A stretch of DNA of 64,000 bases, taken from positions 124,001 through 188,000 of the forward strand of contig NZ_KB908291.1 in NCBI RefSeq assembly GCF_000382425.1. The letters are read 5' to 3'. The stretch comes from Empedobacter brevis NBRC 14943 = ATCC 43319. GTDB taxonomy: Bacteria; Bacteroidota; Bacteroidia; Flavobacteriales; Weeksellaceae. The notes beneath the pieces were generated by a model. The model made no database searches. It worked only from the letters and a program-made list of their open reading frames with translations, and had not been told where the DNA came from. Both the position numbers and the translations under genes were made by a program. How positions within the stretch are numbered: the first letter of the stretch is position 1; every line of letters starts with the position of its first letter. Below are positions 9,195 to 18,635 of the stretch, piece by piece.

Positions 9195-9776
9195 ATGAAA
9201 AGATTAACAGTGTTTTGTGGTTCAAGTAATGGTTCTAACAAAGTTTTTATAAATGAAGCATATAAGTTAGGGAAAAAGTTGGTAGAAAATGAGATAGAAC
9301 TTGTTTATGGAGGAGCCAATGTTGGATTAATGGGGATTGTAGCAGATTCAGTTCTAGAAAATAAGGGCGTTGCGATTGGTGTATTACCTCATTTTTTAAA
9401 GAAAGTTGAAGTGGAGTATAAAGGGTTGAGTGAACTTATATTGGTGGATTCTATGCATGAACGGAAAGCTAAGATGAATCAATTATCAGATGGAGTTATT
9501 ACTTTACCTGGTGGATTTGGTACGCTTGAAGAATTTTTTGAAATGTTGACGTGGGCACAGTTAGGATTGCATAAAAAACCAATTGCCATTTACAATATAG
9601 ATGGTTTTTACGATGATCTTTTACTTTTTATTAAAAGTATGGTAACCAAAGGTTTTCTAAAACAAGAAAATTATGATATGTTGATTGTGAGTGATGATTT
9701 AGATGATTTGTTTGATCAAATAAAAAATTATAAGGCTCCTACAGTTGGAAAATGGATAAATGAAAATCAGATTTAG
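9195..9776 (+). CDS. LOG/TIGR00730-family Rossmann protein (cytokinin riboside monophosphate phosphoribohydrolase-like)
   Basis: This 193-residue cytosolic protein has an N-terminal Rossmann strand (VFCGSSNG). It also has the family signature PGGFGTLEEFFEMLTWAQLG (about 113-132), the PGGxGTxxE motif of LOG-like enzymes that split nucleoside monophosphates into base and ribose-5-phosphate. The YGGANVGLMG motif (about 41-50) is also typical. The real substrate in bacteria is usually unknown; AMP is a common candidate. It stands alone between mutS2 (divergent) and ung (60 bases downstream, co-oriented). Confidence 0.9.
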   Translation: MKRLTVFCGSSNGSNKVFINEAYKLGKKLVENEIELVYGGANVGLMGIVADSVLENKGVAIGVLPHFLKKVEVEYKGLSELILVDSMHERKAKMNQLSDGVITLPGGFGTLEEFFEMLTWAQLGLHKKPIAIYNIDGFYDDLLLFIKSMVTKGFLKQENYDMLIVSDDLDDLFDQIKNYKAPTVGKWINENQI

Positions 9777-9809
9777 CATAAAAATGTACTTTGGTTAGTA
9801 TAAAAAGAA

Positions 9810-9817
9810 TAATTTTG
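9810..9817 (+). promoter_or_regulatory. Candidate -7 box upstream of ung
   Basis: TAATTTTG matches TAnnTTTG and lies 19 bases before the ung ATG. A TTTG at 9790-9793 is a possible -33 element, although the 16-base spacer is short. Confidence 0.4.
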
Positions 9818-9836
9818 TTTTCATAAAAGAGAAAAT

Positions 9837-10505
9837 ATGGATGTGAAATTGGATGCTTCTTGGAAAGAAGTTTTAAAAAATGAATTTGAGAAGGATTATT
9901 TTAAAAACTTAACTGAATTTGTACGTAATGAATACAAAACAAAAATAATTTATCCTCCTGCATCCAAAATATTTTCTGCTTTTGATAATACTCCTTTTGA
10001 TCAAGTAAAGGTTGTTTTGATTGGTCAAGATCCTTACCATGGAGCAGGCCAGGCAAACGGTTTATCTTTTTCTGTTGCAGATGGGGTTAAATTGCCACCT
10101 AGTTTGCGTAATATTTACAAGGAGCTGAATGATGATTTGGGCATAGGAATTTCAACTTCAGGAAATCTTGAGTCATGGGCAAAACAAGGCGTTCTGATGC
10201 TAAATGCGACACTTACAGTAGAAGCTTCTAATGCCGGCTCACATCAAAATAGAGGATGGGAAGAGTTTACTGATGCTGCAATTGAAGCGCTTTCGAATCA
10301 AAAAGAAAACCTTGTTTTTATTTTATGGGGGGCATATGCACAAAAGAAGGGAGCGAAAATTAATCGTTCAAAACATTTTGTGATAGAATCTGCTCACCCT
10401 TCACCATTTGCTGCTCATCGCGGTTTTTTTGAAAGTAAGCCTTTTTCTAAAACCAATGCATTTTTAAAGAGTAAAAATCTGCAGGAAATCAACTGGAAGA
10501 TATAG
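9837..10505 (+). CDS. ung: Uracil-DNA glycosylase, family 1
   Basis: This 222-residue enzyme removes uracil from DNA in base-excision repair. The water-activating motif GQDPYHG (about 62-68), the uracil-binding NATLTVE region and the C-terminal HPSPFAAHRGF loop (about 187-197) with its conserved His and DNA-intercalating segment are intact. Length is normal for family 1 UNG. It converges on the regulator gene at 10507 with a single base between the stop codons and no obvious terminator, so antisense read-through between the two is likely. Confidence 0.97.
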   Translation: MDVKLDASWKEVLKNEFEKDYFKNLTEFVRNEYKTKIIYPPASKIFSAFDNTPFDQVKVVLIGQDPYHGAGQANGLSFSVADGVKLPPSLRNIYKELNDDLGIGISTSGNLESWAKQGVLMLNATLTVEASNAGSHQNRGWEEFTDAAIEALSNQKENLVFILWGAYAQKKGAKINRSKHFVIESAHPSPFAAHRGFFESKPFSKTNAFLKSKNLQEINWKI

Positions 10506-10506
10506 G

Positions 10507-11409
10507 TTACATCGATATGATTTTTTGTAAATATGAATTAAACATTTGAGGGGTATTCACATTAATATAAGGAATTTCTTCTGTTATTTTATTTTTCAAA
10601 GGTTCATAACTCGCAACAAAGATCGTCATAGTGGGGTTTAATTTCTTTAATAGAGCAAGATGTTTTGAAACATTTTCATCGTCAAAGTTTTTATTCACAT
10701 AAATGATTGTATGTGTAATTGAAACATGCTCTAAGCATTCAGTTATTGATTTTAAACTTTGGTTTCCGCCTAAATAAATTCCCTTCTCGTTATTCATTTT
10801 TAAAAAAAGATAAGCGTAAAGAAGTTCCAGATCATGCGTTTCATTTTCAGGCAAAAATAGTAACCATTTCCTGTTATGGCCTTCATCATATGGAATGGAT
10901 TTGATTAAATAAAAAAGATGTTTTCGAATCAAATTTTTAGAAAAAGAAATAATAGACTCCTGAATTTTATATTGATCTAAAACAATGGACATTTTGCTTA
11001 GAAAAGGAAAAACAAGGTCTACACAACATTTCTCAATTCCCATTTTGTTGAAGCAAATAGTTAAGATTGAATCAAAAAAGCGGGAATCATAAGAGAAACA
11101 AGCGCAAATTAGAAGTTGTGTAAGAGGATGATAATCACTGTTTTTGAGAATGTAATTTTGGATTTCAAACTCAGATAAAACTTGTAATTCGGAGGTTGAT
11201 TTTTTACTCAATATTTCAACTGTATGTTTTTTATTCGATTCAACAAGAAACGAAACAATAATGAGTCTTTTTAAATGTTTCTGACTAAATAATGATTTAT
11301 TATCTATTTTTTCTTCACTGAATAGCTTAAACTTTTTGTTCCATAAAATAATCATTTGTTCGTCTAATCTAGAGAACTCTGAAAGGTTTTTCAACGTATA
11401 AGTATTCAT
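10507..11409 (-). CDS. MerR-type regulator with CarH/LitR-like cobalamin-binding domain
   Basis: The 300-residue protein starts with a MerR-like winged helix (about 1-75; TLKNLSEFSRLDEQMIILWNKKF). A helical-bundle segment (about 90-180) and a Rossmann domain (about 185-300) follow, the layout of B12-sensing CarH/LitR photoreceptors. In the Rossmann domain the Glu-x-His pair of CarH appears kept (PENETHDLELL). In the helical cap, the Glu-His of the CarH W-x9-EH motif appears replaced (SFSKN where CarH has HFASN). Cobalamin binding may therefore be altered. It is divergent from icmF, a B12 enzyme, across 182 bases with a palindrome. In other Flavobacteriia similar regulators sit next to carotenoid genes, none of which are here. 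Confidence 0.75.
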   Translation of the reverse strand: MNTYTLKNLSEFSRLDEQMIILWNKKFKLFSEEKIDNKSLFSQKHLKRLIIVSFLVESNKKHTVEILSKKSTSELQVLSEFEIQNYILKNSDYHPLTQLLICACFSYDSRFFDSILTICFNKMGIEKCCVDLVFPFLSKMSIVLDQYKIQESIISFSKNLIRKHLFYLIKSIPYDEGHNRKWLLFLPENETHDLELLYAYLFLKMNNEKGIYLGGNQSLKSITECLEHVSITHTIIYVNKNFDDENVSKHLALLKKLNPTMTIFVASYEPLKNKITEEIPYINVNTPQMFNSYLQKIISM

Positions 11410-11472
11410 AAAAAGGGTTCTATATAAGTGTTATTGAAGTTAGTGAAATATTGAAATAAAATCAAAAGAAAT

Positions 11473-11489
11473 ATTAATAAGTTATTAAT
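11473..11489. promoter_or_regulatory. Candidate operator palindrome between regulator and icmF
   Basis: ATTAATAA-G-TTATTAAT is a perfect 17-bp dyad in the divergent intergenic region of the MerR/CarH-like gene and icmF. MerR-family proteins bind dyads of about this size, but AT-rich palindromes also arise by chance. Confidence 0.3.
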
Positions 11490-11591
11490 GAATAGTTGTC
11501 ATTTTATTTAATATGATAATTTAATGATTTAATTTTCGTTCAAAATTGTACTATCTTAGCAAGAGTCATAAAAAATCAAAAACACAAATAA

Positions 11592-14500
11592 ATGTCGCAA
11601 ATTACTCAAGAAGAAAAGAAAGAAAAATTTGTCCATCCTATTCAAGAAGTCTATCATCCAAAAAATAAAGTTCGTATTGTAACTGCTGCAGCTTTATTTG
11701 ATGGACATGATGCATCAATTAATATCATGCGTCGGATTATTCAGGCTACAGGATGTGAAGTGATACATTTAGGACACGACAAATCTGTAGAAGATGTTGT
11801 AAATACGGCGATTCAAGAAGATGCTAATGCTATAGCCATGACTTCTTATCAAGGAGGACATAACGAATATTTTAAATACATGTACGATTTACTTCAAGAA
11901 AAAGGAGCAGGTCATATTCGTATTGTCGGAGGTGGAGGTGGAGTAATTTTACCTTCAGAAATTAAAGAGTTGATGGAATATGGAATTACTCGTTTATATT
12001 CCCCGGATGACGGGCGTGAACTTGGTTTGCAAGGAATGATCAACGATATGGTTGAGAAATCTGATTTCCCTACCGGAACTTTAGAATTACCGGAAGGTAA
12101 AGATGTGTATCAATCGTTAAAAGATAAGGATATTACAACAATTGCACGCTTAATCTCTTTAGCAGAAAACAGAGAAGATGATTTCTTTAAAGCGTTTGAT
12201 TACAATAAAGTTGAAAATAAATCAGCACCGGTTTTGGGAATTACCGGAACAGGAGGAGCTGGTAAATCGTCTATGGTTGATGAACTGGTTCGCCGTTTCT
12301 TAATAGATTTTCCGGAAAAAACAATCGCGTTGGTTTCGGTCGATCCATCTAAAAAGAAAACAGGAGGTGCTTTATTAGGAGACCGTATTCGAATGAATTC
12401 GATCAATAATCCTCGGGTTTATATGCGTTCGTTGGCAACTCGTCAATCGAACTTGGCCCTTTCAAAATATGTTGAAGAAGCAATTCAGGTATTAAAAGCA
12501 GCTCAGTACGATTTGATTATTCTGGAAACTTCCGGTATAGGTCAGTCGGATACAGAAATTTTAGACCATTCAGATGCTTCTTTGTATATCATGACACCGG
12601 AGTTTGGTGCTGCAACTCAATTAGAGAAAATTGATATGTTAGATTTTGCAGATATTGTTGCCATCAATAAGTTTGACAAACGTGGAGCTTTGGATGCGTT
12701 ACGTGATGTAAAAAAACAATACCAGCGGAATCATAATCTTTGGGATGTAAATCCTGATGAGATGCCTGTCTTTGGAACAATTGCTTCCCAATTTAATGAT
12801 CCGGGTACAAATCAATTGTACAAATCAATTATTGATAAAGTGGTAGAAAAAACAGGTGCAGATTTGACATCTACTTTTGAAATTTCAAAAGAGATGTCAG
12901 AAAAAATATTTGTTATTCCGCCGTCTCGTACGCGTTATCTTTCAGAAATTGCAGAAAATAACAGAGGATATGATGCAAAAGTCGTGACTCAAAAAGAAGT
13001 TGCGCAAAAATTATATGGTTTTTTTAAAACGATAGAAACTCTTTCCGGAAAAATGCCTGCAATTACGTCACATGGAATTGAAATTACAGGAACGGATAAC
13101 ACTGATTTGGTGAAAGTTCTTTTAGCTGAATTTGATAAGCTTAAAATGAATTTAGACCCTTTTAATTGGGAAGTTATCACAACTTGGGATGAAAAGGTAA
13201 ATAAATATAAAAATCCTGTTTATGCATTTAAGGTTCGTGATAAAGAAATTAAAATTCAGACACATTCTGAATCATTGTCACATTTACAAATTCCTAAAAT
13301 AGCTCTACCAAAATATGAAGCATGGGGGGATATTTTACGTTGGGCTTTGCAAGAAAATGTACCCGGAGAATTTCCTTTCACTTCGGGATTATACCCTTTC
13401 AAACGTGAAGGTGAAGATCCGACACGTATGTTTGCAGGAGAAGGAGGTCCGGAGAGAACAAACCGCCGTTTTCATTATGTATCGAAAGGAATGCCGGCAA
13501 AGCGTCTTTCTACCGCATTCGATTCGGTTACGTTATATGGGAATGATCCGGGACATCGTCCTGATATCTATGGGAAAATTGGGAACGCAGGGGTTTCGAT
13601 CTGCTGTTTAGATGACGCGAAAAAATTATACTCAGGTTTTGATTTGTCACATGCTGCGACATCAGTTTCTATGACAATTAACGGGCCAGCTCCTATGCTA
13701 TTAGGCTTTTTTATGAATGCAGCAATTGACCAAAATTGTGAGAAATATATTAAAGAAAACGGATTAGAAGCTGAAACAGAAGCAAAAATTAAAGCAATTT
13801 ATGAAGACAAAGGTTTGGAACGTCCTCGCTATAATGGAGATCTACCTGAAGGAAATGATGGATTAGGTTTGATGCTTTTAGGTGTAACGGGAGACCTTGT
13901 TTTGCCAGCTGATATTTATGCTGAAATCAAAAAGAATACATTAGCACAGGTTCGTGGAACGGTTCAGGCAGATATTTTGAAAGAAGATCAAGCACAAAAT
14001 ACATGTATTTTCTCGACTGAATTTGCTTTGCGTTTGATGGGAGATGTTCAAGAATATTTTATCAATCAAAATGTTCGAAATTTCTATTCAGTTTCTATTT
14101 CAGGATACCATATTGCGGAAGCAGGAGCAAATCCAATTACGCAATTAGCTTTTACATTAGCAAACGGGTTTACTTATGTGGAGTATTATTTATCTCGTGG
14201 AATGGATATCAATGCATTTGGTCCAAATTTATCATTTTTCTTCTCAAATGGTATCGATCCTGAATATGCAGTGATTGGTCGTGTTGCAAGAAGAATTTGG
14301 GCAAAAGCTTTGAAAAATAAATACGGTGCAAATGAACGTGCACAGATGTTAAAATACCATATTCAGACTTCCGGTCGTTCGTTGCATGCACAAGAGATTG
14401 ATTTCAATGATATTCGTACAACTCTACAAGCTTTATACGCGATTTATGATAACTGTAACTCATTGCACACAAATGCTTATGACGAAGCAATTACAACACC

Positions 14501-15053
14501 TACAGAAGAGTCGGTGCGTAGAGCAATGGCCATTCAGTTGATCATCAATAAAGAATTAGGTTTAGCGAAAAATGAGAATCCGATTCAAGGTTCATTCATT
14601 ATCGAAGAATTAACAGATTTGGTTGAAGAAGCTGTTTTACAAGAGTTTGATCGAATTACAGAGCGTGGAGGTGTTTTAGGTGCGATGGAAACAATGTATC
14701 AACGATCTAAAATCCAGGAAGAATCCTTGTATTATGAAACGTTAAAACATAATGGAACGTTCCCGATTATTGGAGTTAACACGTTTTTGAGTTCTAAAGG
14801 TTCACCAACAGTTGTTCCTGCGGAAGTGATTCGTGCAACAGAAGAAGAAAAACAATTTCAGATTAAAACAAAAGAGCATTTACATCATGCAAAAGCTGAA
14901 GAAGAAAAAGTGTTACTAGAGAAAGTGCAAGAAATTGCAATTCAGAATGGTAATATTTTCGAAGCTTTGATGGATGTTACAAAAGTTTGTTCACTTGGTC
15001 AAATTACGGATGCTTTGTTTAAAGTAGGAGGTCAGTATAGACGTAACATGTAA
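11592..15053 (+). CDS. icmF: Fused acyl-CoA mutase IcmF (isobutyryl-CoA mutase with G-protein chaperone)
   Basis: This 1153-residue adenosylcobalamin enzyme interconverts isobutyryl-CoA and n-butyryl-CoA. It has an N-terminal B12-binding domain (DGHDAS motif, about 36-41). A MeaB-like GTPase follows with P-loop GTGGAGKSS (about 218-226). The mutase TIM barrel is C-terminal (about 570-1110). The residues separating IcmF from methylmalonyl-CoA mutase look IcmF-like: Phe614 in RMFAGEGG where MCM has Tyr89, and Gln802 in AQNTCIF where MCM has Arg207. The numbers are mine and the MCM alignment is from memory. It is monocistronic with a terminator and divergent from a B12-type regulator. Confidence 0.93.
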   Translation: MSQITQEEKKEKFVHPIQEVYHPKNKVRIVTAAALFDGHDASINIMRRIIQATGCEVIHLGHDKSVEDVVNTAIQEDANAIAMTSYQGGHNEYFKYMYDLLQEKGAGHIRIVGGGGGVILPSEIKELMEYGITRLYSPDDGRELGLQGMINDMVEKSDFPTGTLELPEGKDVYQSLKDKDITTIARLISLAENREDDFFKAFDYNKVENKSAPVLGITGTGGAGKSSMVDELVRRFLIDFPEKTIALVSVDPSKKKTGGALLGDRIRMNSINNPRVYMRSLATRQSNLALSKYVEEAIQVLKAAQYDLIILETSGIGQSDTEILDHSDASLYIMTPEFGAATQLEKIDMLDFADIVAINKFDKRGALDALRDVKKQYQRNHNLWDVNPDEMPVFGTIASQFNDPGTNQLYKSIIDKVVEKTGADLTSTFEISKEMSEKIFVIPPSRTRYLSEIAENNRGYDAKVVTQKEVAQKLYGFFKTIETLSGKMPAITSHGIEITGTDNTDLVKVLLAEFDKLKMNLDPFNWEVITTWDEKVNKYKNPVYAFKVRDKEIKIQTHSESLSHLQIPKIALPKYEAWGDILRWALQENVPGEFPFTSGLYPFKREGEDPTRMFAGEGGPERTNRRFHYVSKGMPAKRLSTAFDSVTLYGNDPGHRPDIYGKIGNAGVSICCLDDAKKLYSGFDLSHAATSVSMTINGPAPMLLGFFMNAAIDQNCEKYIKENGLEAETEAKIKAIYEDKGLERPRYNGDLPEGNDGLGLMLLGVTGDLVLPADIYAEIKKNTLAQVRGTVQADILKEDQAQNTCIFSTEFALRLMGDVQEYFINQNVRNFYSVSISGYHIAEAGANPITQLAFTLANGFTYVEYYLSRGMDINAFGPNLSFFFSNGIDPEYAVIGRVARRIWAKALKNKYGANERAQMLKYHIQTSGRSLHAQEIDFNDIRTTLQALYAIYDNCNSLHTNAYDEAITTPTEESVRRAMAIQLIINKELGLAKNENPIQGSFIIEELTDLVEEAVLQEFDRITERGGVLGAMETMYQRSKIQEESLYYETLKHNGTFPIIGVNTFLSSKGSPTVVPAEVIRATEEEKQFQIKTKEHLHHAKAEEEKVLLEKVQEIAIQNGNIFEALMDVTKVCSLGQITDALFKVGGQYRRNM

Positions 15054-15073
15054 AATTCATTCATATAAATAGG

Positions 15074-15095
15074 AGCCTTGTTGAAAGACAAGGCT
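15074..15095 (+). terminator. Intrinsic terminator of icmF
   Basis: Eight-bp arms AGCCTTGT and ACAAGGCT with a 6-base loop are followed by TTTATTTTTT, 20 bases past the icmF stop. Confidence 0.85.
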
Positions 15096-15128
15096 TTTAT
15101 TTTTTAATATAAGTTGTAAATTTCACTC

Positions 15129-16145
15129 ATGAAAGATTTCCTGTTAAAAAAAGACATTCAAATTTCGGCAAAACGATATTTTATAGATGCAATGGGGGCA
15201 ATGGCTTATGGCTTGTTTGCAACTTTGCTTGTGGGGACTATTTTTAAAACGATTGGGGAAGAATTTAATATTTATTTCTTAAAAGATGTTGTTTGGCCGG
15301 TAGCAAATCAGGCAACAGGACCTGCAATAGCATTAGCAATTGCTTATAGTTTACGAGCACCTCAATTGGTTTTGTTTTCCTCTGCTGTTGTTGGTATGGC
15401 TTCTTATCAATTAGGAGGACCTTTAGGTGTCTTTCTTGCGACAATAATTGCTGTAGAATTTGGTAAAATGGTGGCAGGTGAGACACGGGTGGATATTGTC
15501 GTTACACCAATTGTGACAGTTTTAGTTGGTGTTGTGTTGGCGCAAATTATCGGGCCGTCTGTGCAGCAAATAATGAGATGGATCGGAGAAATTATTATGT
15601 TGTCAACAAATGAAAACCCATTTGTTATGGGAATTGTAGTCGCTGTAATTGTAGGAATGGTGCTAACTTTACCTATTTCATCAGCAGCTTTATGTTTAAT
15701 GTTAGAATTGGATGGTCTAGCGGCAGGGGCAGCAACAATAGGTTGCTGTGCACAAATGATAGGGTTTGCAACAATTAGTTTTAGAGATAATGGGTTGAAA
15801 GGAGTTTTGGCTCAAGGATTAGGCACAAGTATGTTACAGGTTCCAAACATTTATAAAAATTGGAAAATTTGGATTCCACCGACTTTGGCTTCTGCAGTTA
15901 TTGGTCCTATAGCCATTATTTATTTTAAGATGGAGAATACAGCCTTAGAATCAGGTATGGGATCTTGTGGATTAGTAGGGCAAATAGGAACGTTCAATGC
16001 AATGAAATCAACGTATGGAACTACTTATATTTTAACTTCTATTTTGTTGCTGCAATTTGTAGCACCTGCCGCCATCTCTTATTTAATTTATGCCATTATG
16101 AAAAAGAAAAATTGGATAAAGGAAGGTGATCTTAAATTATCTTAA
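15129..16145 (+). CDS. PTS-IIC-like (PfoR/PTS_EIIC_2 family) membrane protein
   Basis: This 338-residue polytopic inner-membrane protein has about nine or ten hydrophobic segments. The repeated glycine-rich helices and the GPAIALAIAYSLRAPQLVL and LGGPLGVFLATIIAVEFGK regions resemble the PTS_EIIC_2/PfoR family. No EIIA, EIIB, HPr or enzyme I gene is in the window, so phosphoenolpyruvate-driven uptake cannot be inferred. It may be a stand-alone transporter or sensor. It is co-oriented with icmF but separated by a terminator. TAAATTTC, one mismatch from the -7 consensus, ends four bases before the ATG. Confidence 0.75.
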   Translation: MKDFLLKKDIQISAKRYFIDAMGAMAYGLFATLLVGTIFKTIGEEFNIYFLKDVVWPVANQATGPAIALAIAYSLRAPQLVLFSSAVVGMASYQLGGPLGVFLATIIAVEFGKMVAGETRVDIVVTPIVTVLVGVVLAQIIGPSVQQIMRWIGEIIMLSTNENPFVMGIVVAVIVGMVLTLPISSAALCLMLELDGLAAGAATIGCCAQMIGFATISFRDNGLKGVLAQGLGTSMLQVPNIYKNWKIWIPPTLASAVIGPIAIIYFKMENTALESGMGSCGLVGQIGTFNAMKSTYGTTYILTSILLLQFVAPAAISYLIYAIMKKKNWIKEGDLKLS

Positions 16146-16202
16146 CGAAGATATTTTCAGTTTGAGATACAGTTTTATAAAAAAATACATTTATCTGTTT
16201 TT

Positions 16203-17039
16203 TTAATCAAGGATGTACATTTTCTTATTTTTCAAACTTATCCCTATTTTATTACCAAACCAATTAATACTTGTTTTTCCTTCATAAATCAATCCTTCAA
16301 CAAAAGTGACTTTAGGATCTTTTAAGGTTACAAACTGATTCGCTATTGAAGAAATTGTTCCTTTATAAAATTTCGTTACAATATTTTCATCAAATTCACT
16401 TTTCTTTTCGCTTATTTCTAAAGTTGTTTTATCTATTTGTAATGTCTTGATGAATTTATCGCTTATCCAAAAAGAATTGCTTCCAGCTCCGGAATCTAAT
16501 AAAACTTGAATTGTATAGTTGTCATTTAATGTAATGTATGTGAAGATATCCGTAGCTTTATCTGCATATGTTGTGAGTTGAATGTCAAAAGATATTAACT
16601 TTTCATTTTTAGAGAAATCTGTTAATTCGATTTCTTTTTTATTAAAATCAATTATAAAATCAGTTTCTCCAAACATTTGAAGAGAAATTAAACCATCAAT
16701 CCCTTCTATAGTCATATTGTAAGTGGAATAGGGAACTTTTCTAAAACTTTTTCCTGCAAAATTGACTTCTTCATTTTTAAATAAAGGCGCGTCGATTCGT
16801 TCACCCGTTGCCCGATATGCAGTAAGAAAATTATAAGATTCTTTTTGCTTTAAATCTTTGGCAAAATTTTCAAAAAATAGATTAATTCCTCCTCCTGTAT
16901 CAAAAATGAAGTTTCCTTCTTTTCCGTCTATTGTTGCTTTTGTGATAATATGTCCGGAAGGAAGAAGTTGTATTGGAATTTTTTGAGCAAATAATTGTGT
17001 GACTAAAATGATTGAAAATAATGAGACAATTTTTTTCAT
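16203..17039 (-). CDS. Secreted retropepsin-like aspartyl protease family protein
   Basis: The 278-residue protein has a signal peptide (about 1-18, ending LFAQ) and two pepsin-like half-domains. The first carries the catalytic-type motif FDTGGG (about 47-52) and the second LLDSGAGSNSFW (about 180-191). Two Asp-[Thr/Ser]-Gly motifs fit an intramolecular aspartic protease fold, common in periplasmic Bacteroidota proteins of unknown substrate. It is monocistronic. Activity is inferred from the motifs only. Confidence 0.85.
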   Translation of the reverse strand: MKKIVSLFSIILVTQLFAQKIPIQLLPSGHIITKATIDGKEGNFIFDTGGGINLFFENFAKDLKQKESYNFLTAYRATGERIDAPLFKNEEVNFAGKSFRKVPYSTYNMTIEGIDGLISLQMFGETDFIIDFNKKEIELTDFSKNEKLISFDIQLTTYADKATDIFTYITLNDNYTIQVLLDSGAGSNSFWISDKFIKTLQIDKTTLEISEKKSEFDENIVTKFYKGTISSIANQFVTLKDPKVTFVEGLIYEGKTSINWFGNKIGISLKNKKMYILD

Positions 17040-17125
17040 AAGAGTGTGCTTAAAAAGTTGATTGTAAGTTACAACTTAAATTGGAAAAACAATGTTTAGA
17101 TTTGTGTCATAATCATTAATCTAAA

Positions 17126-17157
17126 AAATAAAGAGCGATGAAAACCGCTCTTTATTT
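17126..17157 (-). terminator. Terminator downstream of the serine hydrolase operon
   Basis: Twelve-bp arms (AAATAAAGAGCG type) enclose an 8-base loop and are followed on the minus strand by a T-rich tract. It lies about 160 bases past the stop at 17316, leaving an unusually long 3' untranslated region. Confidence 0.65.
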
Positions 17158-17315
17158 AACACTCTAACCTAAAATAACTCTTATACATTAACTATACTAT
17201 GAATATACTTGTATAAACAAATTCGAAACTTTTAAGTACGAATCACTAATAAGAAGTGTAAAGTTAGGTGTTCTGAAAATGATATAAATTGATGTAGATC
17301 AAGAAATAACGTTTT

Positions 17316-18635
17316 TTATTTTTTTGTAAAATGAAATATTCTCTCATTTTGAATGAGTTTCATTGTAGCCCCGTCTTCTATAAATTCAATTTTGATTTTG
17401 GCTGGTTCAAATTCAAACGTTGTGGCCGAAACTGTAGTTAATGGAAAGGCAGGCTGTCCGCTTCCTTGTGCCATAAATGCATCGTTTTCTAAAAAGAATT
17501 TGATCGAAATAGGAAGTTCAGTTGATGAATATTCGTTCGTGTATTTTTTCAAAATTTCATCTGAAATCTTAACTGAAACCACTTTTTTCGGATAATCAAT
17601 TTTCTTTTGATGAGTGGCATTGTATAAATTATTTTTGAGCATTTCCTGTGATATTTCATTTGCATTTTGAACAAAAGCATAACAAAAAGTGGTGTTGTCA
17701 AAACAAAATGCGTAGGAACTGAATCCATCAATAATACCGTTGTGTCCTATCCCTTTTTCATTATTTAACTCATCATAAAATAAACCAAAACCAAACTTTT
17801 CTGTAATTTCTGTCATGAGTTTTACAGAAGCGGGTGTTATAATTTTTCCGTTTAAAAGTGAATAAAAGAACGTATTTAAATCACTGGGATTCGAAACCAT
17901 AAAACCGGCTCCAAGCGGGATAGTCATCGAAGATTCGGGTTGTAAATGGTAGGTGTTATTAAAATAATTGTATGACTTGGCTTCGTTTTCATTGGTCAGG
18001 ATTTTTCCGCCAACTTTTGTATTCTTTAAGTTGAAAGGTTGTATAATAATTGATTCGACTAAATTTTTGTAAGATTTTTTTGAAACATTTTCTAAAATAA
18101 GACTCAACAAAATATAATTTGTATTCGAATATTCTTCTTTTGTTCCGGGATCAAAATCTGTTTTTAATGCATAAATTCGTTCCAGTAATTCTTCATTTGT
18201 TTGGTCTTGTAAATACCATTTCAAGAAAGTTTCATGATTTGTAATGTTATTAATCCCTGATTTATGTTGTAACAATTGACGGATGGTTATTTGATCTGCA
18301 TTTTTTACTTTAGGGTAAAATTGAGCAAGTTTTGTGTCAAGAGATAATTGACCATTTTCAATCATTTTCATAACCAAAGTAGCCGTAAAAGTTTTCGAAA
18401 TTGAACCAATTCTGTACTTTGTGTCTTTGTTATTGACTAAATTATTTTCATTATCTCGATTTCCGAACGAATTGGAATATATTTCTTTTCCATTCTCGAA
18501 AATGGAAATACTTCCTGCTCCAATCTTCTGTTCATTTATAAAAGTGAATAAACTATCCAAACCGGATTTGTTCAGATTTTGTGCGGATGCATTTATAGAA
18601 ATCAAACATCCGAATGTAAATAAAATTTTTTTCAT
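17316..18635 (-). CDS. Serine hydrolase, beta-lactamase/PBP4*-like family
   Basis: This 439-residue exported protein has a signal peptide (about 1-19). The class C beta-lactamase/DD-peptidase fold shows SISK (Ser78-x-x-Lys81), YSNTNY (the Tyr-x-Asn box) and HNGIIDG (the third box, His-x-Gly). A C-terminal beta domain follows (about 340-439). Such proteins are usually peptidases or esterases and not resistance enzymes, so beta-lactam hydrolysis should not be assumed. Its ATG overlaps the stop of the Yip1-like gene (ATGA, 4 bp), showing translational coupling. It is the last gene of a four-gene operon led by a DUF2089 regulator. Confidence 0.9.
   Translation of the reverse strand: MKKILFTFGCLISINASAQNLNKSGLDSLFTFINEQKIGAGSISIFENGKEIYSNSFGNRDNENNLVNNKDTKYRIGSISKTFTATLVMKMIENGQLSLDTKLAQFYPKVKNADQITIRQLLQHKSGINNITNHETFLKWYLQDQTNEELLERIYALKTDFDPGTKEEYSNTNYILLSLILENVSKKSYKNLVESIIIQPFNLKNTKVGGKILTNENEAKSYNYFNNTYHLQPESSMTIPLGAGFMVSNPSDLNTFFYSLLNGKIITPASVKLMTEITEKFGFGLFYDELNNEKGIGHNGIIDGFSSYAFCFDNTTFCYAFVQNANEISQEMLKNNLYNATHQKKIDYPKKVVSVKISDEILKKYTNEYSSTELPISIKFFLENDAFMAQGSGQPAFPLTTVSATTFEFEPAKIKIEFIEDGATMKLIQNERIFHFTKK

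Noticed and set aside
17040-17315. Possible small RNA between the protease and serine hydrolase genes
   Set aside because: Only one hairpin is present and it is best explained as the terminator of the serine hydrolase operon. No separate promoter was found.
17316-18635. Beta-lactamase resistance gene
   Set aside because: The SxxK/YxN motifs are shared with DD-peptidases and esterases. The operon context is envelope-related and no resistance regulator is present.
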